Assembly: GCA_001800315.1 (NCBI GenBank)
Contig: MGVE01000010.1
Span: 1 to 64,000, forward strand
Reading direction: 5' to 3'
Length of the DNA stretch: 64,000 nt
From: Elusimicrobia bacterium RIFOXYA2_FULL_47_53
Lineage (GTDB): Bacteria > Elusimicrobiota > Endomicrobiia > Endomicrobiales > XYA2-FULL-47-53
Of the stretch, positions 57,937-64,000 are shown one piece after another. Each line of letters opens with the position of its first letter. The stretch's first letter is position 1. Position numbers and translations under genes: made by a program. The notes beneath the pieces were generated by a model. The model worked only from the letters and a program-made list of their open reading frames with translations, made no database searches and was not told the DNA's origin.

Positions 57937-57981
57937 TAAGGGTCCCCAACTACATGCCATTAGAACCTGTCTTGAAATAAC
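57937..57981 (-). repeat. Boundary repeat copy C
   Basis: TAAGGGTCCCCAACTACATGCCATTAGAACCTGTCTTGAAATAAC. Confidence 0.8.
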
Positions 57982-58006
57982 TTAGAGTTGAAATATCAAT
58001 CATTAT

Positions 58007-58132
58007 TTATATAAAGATGTACAAAGGCGATAGGTTTTCATCCAGTAGTTTTAATTTACCTTCAGCCTCTATCTTAGCTGATATTTGGGAATGACTCTGA
58101 TATCCCCACATAAAAAGTTTAACTGTATTCAC
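58007..58132 (-). pseudogene. Short ORF downstream of the CD-NTase, possibly a truncated third gene
   Basis: GTG start: VNTVKLFMWGYQSHSQISAKIEAEGKLKLLDENLSPLYIFI*. Confidence 0.3.
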
Positions 58133-58188
58133 CCTTACTGTCTCTTGATAAAATAATCAATTGTTAATCTGTTAAACACAAGTTAAAG

Positions 58189-59580
58189 TTATTGAATGTT
58201 TACTACAAATTCACCACTGCGAGCAAGACATATCCCATCCTTTACAACAAAACATTCGACCCAATGCTTGCCTTTATAGAGTGTACTTTCTTTCCTTACA
58301 AAACGCCCCGCTCTTTCATATTCACCATCATAAAAGTCACCACGTAAAGAATTAGCTAATTCTGCTTCATCTCCAGTATTTACAACCTGCCAATATACTT
58401 CGTATGGCCAAGAAACATTGGTATCAGCTTTAAATTGAAGTGAACATTTTTTAGGCAATGGATCTCCATCACTTTGAAATTGCTGTGGTCTAAAACCTTT
58501 ACAAATATAGGATGCTGTTATATTTGCTCGTCCCTCTATATTAACAGACCACTTTGGCTGTTTACGATGACTTACAGCAAATATACTTTTTGTTTTTTCT
58601 AAAGAGTTCCTCAAGAAAGAACCAATTGTTTCAAAACTATTTGACTTTTTCGCTTCCGGTATTGGAAAATCTCTACCGAAGTGCTTTTTCATCAATTGAC
58701 AAGCTTTTATCTCATCAGATTCAGCATCTACCTGTTCCAAAATGACGGCAAGTGCTTTTAATCTATTTTTTAATCCGTCCATATCATCGTTATTGATTTT
58801 CCCGAATACATCTTCATATTCTGGAGTTGGTTTTTTAATACTAATACGGCCCGAGATCAAACCGGCTCCATTACAAATTTGTATTAAGGCAGACAGGTCA
58901 TCAGATTTATTATCATTGATAACCTTGCTATTTAATAAATTATTAACAAGAAGAATATATGCCAGACCAGAAGGTTTCGCACCAGACTCAATCGGCAAAG
59001 ACTCGTCATCCCAACGCCGAATATATCTCACAAGTCGCCGAAATTGATTTGTTTTTGTTGCAGAGTCTTCTGTATCCTTGAATTGCGTCATTATATTATC
59101 TACATAGTCTAATAGTCCCTGCGGGTTTGCATCCTTCCATCCATTTTGTTTATGAGCAAGTTTGAACACTGTTTCTTTAAAAATGTTCTCATGTACAGCA
59201 TATGTCACTAAATCAACGTGATATCCATCCTTGTAAATTACACGAATACATGGCCCTTTGGACACAACTTTCTCCGTGTGATCTTTTACTGCATCATAGA
59301 TCCATCCTCTAACTTCTGAAGCTGTATAATCATTTTCATTAATACTTAACCTCAATGCCACATCAATATCATAACCAAGATTTTCAATTGGTTTTACTCC
59401 AGTTTTCATTATGTAACTGCCTTGAAGCATTTCCTGAAAAGATGGCTTGCCTTTATCCTTAAGATAATCGCGAATACGATTCAAAATAATATCTCTCTTC
59501 TCAGCGAGAATACTATTAAGTTCATAATCCATTCGGATTTTTTCATGGAATTGTTCAAGATAATTCTGAATGTACGCCAT
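58189..59580 (-). CDS. CBASS CD-NTase (cGAS/DncV-like nucleotidyltransferase) with AGS-C-like C-terminal domain
   Basis: MLQGSYIMKTGVKPIENLGYDIDVALRL (GS...DID), third acid in GYHVDLVTYAV, C-terminal CSLQFKADTNVSWPYEVYWQVVNTGDEAE...GDFYDG...YKGKHWVECFVVKDGICLARSGEFVVNI. Confidence 0.88.
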   Translation of the reverse strand: MAYIQNYLEQFHEKIRMDYELNSILAEKRDIILNRIRDYLKDKGKPSFQEMLQGSYIMKTGVKPIENLGYDIDVALRLSINENDYTASEVRGWIYDAVKDHTEKVVSKGPCIRVIYKDGYHVDLVTYAVHENIFKETVFKLAHKQNGWKDANPQGLLDYVDNIMTQFKDTEDSATKTNQFRRLVRYIRRWDDESLPIESGAKPSGLAYILLVNNLLNSKVINDNKSDDLSALIQICNGAGLISGRISIKKPTPEYEDVFGKINNDDMDGLKNRLKALAVILEQVDAESDEIKACQLMKKHFGRDFPIPEAKKSNSFETIGSFLRNSLEKTKSIFAVSHRKQPKWSVNIEGRANITASYICKGFRPQQFQSDGDPLPKKCSLQFKADTNVSWPYEVYWQVVNTGDEAELANSLRGDFYDGEYERAGRFVRKESTLYKGKHWVECFVVKDGICLARSGEFVVNIQ

Positions 59581-59588
59581 TAAACCTC

Positions 59589-60677
59589 TTATTGTTTAAG
59601 AATTGACAAACTCGTGAATATTTCCTTAACTAAAGCCATTTCACCAGTATCACTACTTAAAACTTTACTATGTATTGCATCAGCATCTGTTCGCGCCATT
59701 TCATTTAAGGTTTCTATAGCTATCTTATCAGCCTTGTCAATATTGATTGCACTAAATTGTTCTGGTGATTTATTTGTTTGTTCCAAGCGGACAAACCGTG
59801 TCGGCAATTTTAATTTATTTAACGAAGAACAAAGGAATCGTGATGCATTGGAATAGCCGAATGACTGAGAAGAAAGCGACATTTCAACAATATTCACACC
59901 GGCACGCCAATTAAAAAGTCCCCAATTGGGATTTTTTACTGAATATGGATCACCCGATGGCTGATCACATGTCCCTACGGATAAAATATCTAACTGAGTA
60001 TCTTCTAAATCTATCATCCCTATTGCTTCTATAATCCCAATCAATGATGGGTTATTCGCCCAGAGCCCTCCATCGACAAAATTATCTTGAATAGATTTAT
60101 TATCAGGATTGGTAAACTGGGCAATAGGAAAAAGAATGGGGGCCGCAGCAGATGCCATACAAACATCAACTAAAGAGTAATTATCATCCCTGTGTTTACC
60201 TGGATTGTGTGGTGTCTTAAAAACCCAAGCTTTATAATTTGAGGCATTAACACTAGGAACACATAAAGCTATATTTCTTTTTTCATAAAGTTGTTTGATT
60301 GTCATGGTTCCAAATACTGATTGCAAAGCATTTTTAAGTTGTAATACATTTGATGCAGGTTTCTTAATGTATTTACTTGCCCAAACCAAGAATTTAATAA
60401 GCTGTTTTTGTGAAGGCATTGGATCTACAAATATCTTTTCCCCATTATCTATATATAAAGACTGAATCCTATTTATAGGAATTCCGGCAGCCAACCCACA
60501 TGTCAGTATTGCTCCTGTACTTGTTCCACAAATAAGATCAAATGCTTTGCCTATATCGGGGATATCCTTAGAAAAACATGCATCGAATCTGTAGGCAAGA
60601 GTAGACAACAAGGTAGCAGTATAGAGGCCCCGCATCCCACCGCCATCAATACATAACACTCTAAATGTATTTTTCAT
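59589..60677 (-). CDS. Patatin-like phospholipase (CapV/CapE-like CBASS effector)
   Basis: LCIDGGGMRGLYTATLL, CGTSTGAIL, FVDGGLWANNPSLIGI. Confidence 0.9.
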   Translation of the reverse strand: MKNTFRVLCIDGGGMRGLYTATLLSTLAYRFDACFSKDIPDIGKAFDLICGTSTGAILTCGLAAGIPINRIQSLYIDNGEKIFVDPMPSQKQLIKFLVWASKYIKKPASNVLQLKNALQSVFGTMTIKQLYEKRNIALCVPSVNASNYKAWVFKTPHNPGKHRDDNYSLVDVCMASAAAPILFPIAQFTNPDNKSIQDNFVDGGLWANNPSLIGIIEAIGMIDLEDTQLDILSVGTCDQPSGDPYSVKNPNWGLFNWRAGVNIVEMSLSSQSFGYSNASRFLCSSLNKLKLPTRFVRLEQTNKSPEQFSAINIDKADKIAIETLNEMARTDADAIHSKVLSSDTGEMALVKEIFTSLSILKQ

Positions 60678-60693
60678 AGATAAATGCTCTAGA

Positions 60694-60900
60694 CTACTTA
60701 CTTTTCCTATTATAAGGCGATTTATTATGGGGATTTAAAGAGATTCCTTCTTGGCTATCTTTAGTATATATCGAATCTGGAGTACGTCCTAATTTTAAAC
60801 CAATCACTCTTGTTGGCGTGTTCCCCTTAGCCAACTGTTTTATCTGTGTCACTTCTTTTTGAGTCCAGGCTTTGCCAGTGTTCCGGTTGTACATTGCCAT
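60694..60900 (-). CDS. Small HTH/SANT-like protein
   Basis: ATG at 60898-60900 preceded by AAGGAGG; MAMYNRNTGKAWTQKEVTQIKQLAKGNTPTRVIGLKLGRTPDSIYTK... Confidence 0.6.
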   Translation of the reverse strand: MAMYNRNTGKAWTQKEVTQIKQLAKGNTPTRVIGLKLGRTPDSIYTKDSQEGISLNPHNKSPYNRKSK

Positions 60901-60920
60901 AACAGCCTCCTTGCAATAGA

Positions 60921-61256
60921 TTATTTCAAAAGCGAAACTACGCCTTTTGCAAATTGGAACGATTTGAGCGCCGCATCGACCCATTTTGTACTATCTCTAA
61001 CGGCTTCTTTTAAATCTGATACTGATTTAACGGCATCAGCCTGGGAAAATGTATTTTTAGATGCCTTACTAAACGCAGATGCAATATCCGACAATTGCGG
61101 TCCTTTAATACCCATAAATCCTTGAACTTGGCTTTCAAGTAACTCGATTTGATTATTCTGAATAGCAATCAACTGAACTACATTTTTCACTAATTCTTGC
61201 ACATCTTCTGGCATTTTCTGTAAAGAATCTTTCAATTTCTGAACATCAGTGTCCAT
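60921..61256 (-). CDS. Coiled-coil protein of the CBASS operon
   Basis: Helical/heptad-like VQKLKDSLQKMPEDVQELVKNVVQLIAIQNNQIELLESQVQGF; 12 bp downstream of the lipoprotein gene. Confidence 0.55.
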   Translation of the reverse strand: MDTDVQKLKDSLQKMPEDVQELVKNVVQLIAIQNNQIELLESQVQGFMGIKGPQLSDIASAFSKASKNTFSQADAVKSVSDLKEAVRDSTKWVDAALKSFQFAKGVVSLLK

Positions 61257-61267
61257 AATATAACCCC

Positions 61268-61792
61268 TTATTGAAACATAGATAAAAGCTCTTGGAGTCT
61301 TTTGGATTTATTAGGATCCATTTTCAAGACACTAAGAGCCTTCATTTGCAAATTGGAATCTTTCAGCTTATCAACAAAATCATCTGTTAGTTTACTTTTT
61401 TCAGTAAAATCTTTATATGCCTCTAAATGGATTTTTGCTATATCAGACTGCTCTTTAATGGTGGACATAAGTTCCTGCAAGAGCGTAAGCATTTCTTTTT
61501 TCTCCGCTAATAAATCTCTCGTATAAAATTCTAAATCGATTTTGGCTTCTGGAGTCAGCTTATAGTCGGACCCAGCAAGTTCATTCTGTTTTTTAACCTT
61601 CATTTGCTGAATTTTAAAATCCAAATATGCGCTAAGCACGGGCAAATAAGTGTCGCTTAAAATTTGCATGTTTTTAGACATATCCGTAAGATTTTCTTCA
61701 TTCTGGCTATTTATTGGCCTTAAAATCTTTGGATTCATGCATCCGGTACAAGCCAAGCATCCCAATACCATAATGACAATAAAAGACTTCAT
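61268..61792 (-). CDS. Helical lipoprotein of the CBASS operon
   Basis: MKSFIVIMVLGCLACTGC signal/lipobox-like, then charged helices; start at Met7 of the track ORF. Confidence 0.55.
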   Translation of the reverse strand: MKSFIVIMVLGCLACTGCMNPKILRPINSQNEENLTDMSKNMQILSDTYLPVLSAYLDFKIQQMKVKKQNELAGSDYKLTPEAKIDLEFYTRDLLAEKKEMLTLLQELMSTIKEQSDIAKIHLEAYKDFTEKSKLTDDFVDKLKDSNLQMKALSVLKMDPNKSKRLQELLSMFQ

Positions 61793-61802
61793 CTTATCCT
61801 CT

Positions 61803-62423
61803 TTAATCATTAATTTTTACTACCCTTCTGACCACACCTTGTATACTAAAATCTTTTGAAATGACAATTGGCTTATACTTATCGTCCTTAGATTTCGGCA
61901 ATAGTACAACATAGTCTTTTTGTGGTTTATAATATTTAACAGTGGCTTCATCATCGATAAGTGCAAGCACAATCTCACTCGGATTAGCAATTGATTGGCT
62001 TTCAATCAACAATAGATCATTATCATCTATTCCTGCATCATTCATGGATTCACCATGAGCTTTCAAGAAAAAATAGTTATTTGGCCTATTTTTAATAAGC
62101 TCTTTTGAAACAGAAATGTATCCTTCTATATTCTCTACTGCGAGAAGCGGGGCTCCACAAGCAACCCTTCCAAGTAGTGGAATACTTACTAATTCCTTTT
62201 CTTGTTTTCTACCGGTGTTAATACTTTTAATACCTTTTGCTTTTTCAACTTCCAAATACTTTTTCTCAGCCAGTACGTTAATAAACTGTTGAATAGAATT
62301 AACCGAAGAGTAACCCAAAGCATCTGCTAAATCCTTATAGCTGGGTATTTGGTTATTTACTCTCTGAAACTCTTTAACTGCATCTAAAACTTTCTGTTGT
62401 TTTGATGTTAAATGTGTTTTCAT
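61803..62423 (-). CDS. LexA/UmuD-like S24-type self-cleaving repressor
   Basis: wHTH TSKQQKVLDAVKEFQRVNNQIPSYKDLADALGYSSVNSIQQFINVLAEKKYLE; S24 RVACGAPLLA cleavage region, GESMND Ser, ALIDDEATVKYY Lys. Confidence 0.9.
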   Translation of the reverse strand: MKTHLTSKQQKVLDAVKEFQRVNNQIPSYKDLADALGYSSVNSIQQFINVLAEKKYLEVEKAKGIKSINTGRKQEKELVSIPLLGRVACGAPLLAVENIEGYISVSKELIKNRPNNYFFLKAHGESMNDAGIDDNDLLLIESQSIANPSEIVLALIDDEATVKYYKPQKDYVVLLPKSKDDKYKPIVISKDFSIQGVVRRVVKIND

Positions 62424-62430
62424 ACATAGT

Positions 62431-62459
62431 ATTATACATATTGCATGTATGGAAGTCAA
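62431..62459 (-). promoter_or_regulatory. Promoter of the LexA-CBASS operon with inverted repeat in the spacer
   Basis: TTGACT (62454-62459) - 17 bp - TATAAT (62431-62436); inverted repeat ATACAT-ATTGC-ATGTAT at 62434-62450. Confidence 0.8.
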
Positions 62460-62478
62460 GCGAGCGACATGCTTGGGA

Positions 62479-63600
62479 TTAGTTTAGCAGAGAGGGGTTG
62501 TTTTTGATAATTTCTTTTCTAATTTTACTATAAAACATTCTTGTAGTAATAGCATGTAGTTCATCATGTTTTAAAGGCAATGAAAGATATTTTCTTGACA
62601 ATAATAAATATTGCACATCACTCTGGGATGTGGTATTATTTATCAATGGAATCATATCGAATATTTTTAAATATATTGAAAACAACCTTTCTAAATAGTT
62701 CTTGCATACCAAATTGAGTTTTTCCTTTGCAATATTATTTATTTCATTTTGCAGATGGGATAAGTGTTGCAAGGGATTATTTGAATAATATTCTACAATT
62801 TTTATTGCTTTTAAATAGAATTTCAACAACATCTCCCTACTAACTATTTTATCAGAATCTATAGGGAATGAGCTGTCTGTGTAATAACGAACAGGCCCTT
62901 TGACACCTTTCCCAATAAGAAAATCATCGTTACCCCAATCCTTGCTTTGAGTCATCATAACTGATTTAAAACGACTTTTTATTCTATCATGCCATTTACT
63001 ATCACCGTTCACGCGTCTATTAACAGCCCAGAGTAGTAAGTCCGTACATTGTACGCCGGGATTATTTTTTTTCACAATACTATATTCGATCTTAGGAAAG
63101 TATACAGGAAGCATTGGAAGATTATAAATACTGGATAAAAGTTCTTTTTCTAATTCTTTATGATTATTTTCCAAAATACTCATTGTTAGTCCTGGTCTGT
63201 GTTCTATAAAAAACTTTGCATTGTCTCTTGTGTGCATAGCGCTCAGTGTTGAGTTTATTAATGACACTGCATAATAATCTCGATTTATTAAATTTTTAGA
63301 TTTTTTAGCTATATCATGAAATTCACTTACAAATTCCGCATTTATATTCTTATTAATTTCGGTTAAAAGATGAGAATGCGCATTCTTACTGTCTTCGGAA
63401 GCATGAAACCAACCCCGACTAATCGTTCTTTTATCTAACTTATTTTCTGGCGGCTTGTGAATATCGGGGTCCTTTTTTAAATTTTCTATCGCAATATTTA
63501 TGATCTCATCTTTGATTTCCTCGTCACTTATCAACATACCTGCACCAACACACGGATTGGGTTCTGCAAAAGTACTTTCATCCACATAAACATATCTCAT
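62479..63600 (-). CDS. DUF3800 protein
   Basis: MRYVYVDESTFAEPNPCVGAGMLI...NPGVQCTDLLLWAVNRRVNGD. Confidence 0.7.
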   Translation of the reverse strand: MRYVYVDESTFAEPNPCVGAGMLISDEEIKDEIINIAIENLKKDPDIHKPPENKLDKRTISRGWFHASEDSKNAHSHLLTEINKNINAEFVSEFHDIAKKSKNLINRDYYAVSLINSTLSAMHTRDNAKFFIEHRPGLTMSILENNHKELEKELLSSIYNLPMLPVYFPKIEYSIVKKNNPGVQCTDLLLWAVNRRVNGDSKWHDRIKSRFKSVMMTQSKDWGNDDFLIGKGVKGPVRYYTDSSFPIDSDKIVSREMLLKFYLKAIKIVEYYSNNPLQHLSHLQNEINNIAKEKLNLVCKNYLERLFSIYLKIFDMIPLINNTTSQSDVQYLLLSRKYLSLPLKHDELHAITTRMFYSKIRKEIIKNNPSLLN

Positions 63601-63849
63601 ATTATTGTATTATAGGCATGACATTTCACTGTTTGACACTATTTAGATTTTGCAATATCAAATCGAACGATAGTATTTAATATTTCAGCTGTCTGGATGA
63701 TATATTTGAGTGTAAATCCTTTTTGCGGAATTTCAATGAAATATATCTGAGCAATGAAAATGGTTCTCAATTTGGCAGACAGGCTATATATTTTTAAGGT
63801 GCCTATTCCGACAAATATCCCCTGCTTCTATGCACGAGCTCAATTCAAA

Positions 63850-64000
63850 TTATTTATTTAACTCCAGTGTCACCCTGATCTTGCTTTTATGCTCAAGAAT
63901 CACCTTGCCGCCGGCTTGATCAATAGCAACAATCATTGAATCATCTATTAAATCGCCCTCTTTGAGCAGCAAGGATTTATTCCCCTGCCTCTTATTTTGA
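63850..64000 (-). CDS. C-terminal end of a protein truncated by the window edge
   Basis: Reads ...QNKRQGNKSLLLKEGDLIDDSMIVAIDQAGGKVILEHKSKIRVTLELNK*. Confidence 0.5.
   Translation of the reverse strand, partial: QNKRQGNKSLLLKEGDLIDDSMIVAIDQAGGKVILEHKSKIRVTLELNK

Noticed and set aside
61803-62423. Prophage interpretation from the S24 repressor
   Set aside because: No integrase, terminase, portal or tail genes nearby; the operon downstream is CBASS-like.
1-64000. tRNA, rRNA or riboswitch genes
   Set aside because: No cloverleaf, rRNA or known riboswitch consensus was recognised by eye; tRNAscan-SE and Infernal would be decisive.

Overview
This 64 kb window looks like bacterial chromosome, mostly on the minus strand. 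I cannot assign a taxon from sequence alone. It has five parts. (1) 0-14.9 kb, plus outliers at 29-34 kb: a secreted polysaccharide-utilisation-like locus with GH35-type beta-galactosidase, three glucoamylase/GH144-like (PF10091-type) proteins, a sugar-binding beta-barrel, a PorV/UPF0164-like barrel, FlgD-Ig C-terminal proteins, and a local family of paralogous CBM/CIA30-like domain proteins. (2) 15-19 kb: an oxygen/NO-stress cluster (Ogg-type glycosylase, flavin reductase-rubredoxin fusion, FprA flavodiiron protein, ferritin, PAS-GGDEF). (3) 19-48 kb: housekeeping and redox genes (NAD synthetase, LTA-synthase-like sulfatase, Tex, AI-2E permease, FTR-beta/rubredoxin fusion, nucleoside phosphorylase-SplB-like fusion and others). 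(4) 48-52 kb: small redox and ArsR/DsrE genes with readable operators. (5) 52-63.6 kb: an all-minus-strand, AT-richer accessory/defence region. The strongest candidate system is at 58.2-62.5 kb. It is a compact operon of LexA/UmuD-like S24 repressor, lipoprotein, coiled-coil protein, small HTH-like protein, patatin phospholipase and CD-NTase with an AGS-C-like C-terminus, i.e. a CBASS operon under an apparent self-cleaving repressor. It is preceded by a near-consensus promoter whose spacer contains a perfect inverted repeat, and the transcript is predicted to be leaderless. Neighbouring observations include an hsdM N-terminal remnant missing from the ORF track, four related ~35-45 bp repeats at module boundaries, DUF3800 genes on both sides, and a MITE-like TIR family. 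No rRNA, tRNA or CRISPR array was recognised. All family assignments are by motif reading without database search.
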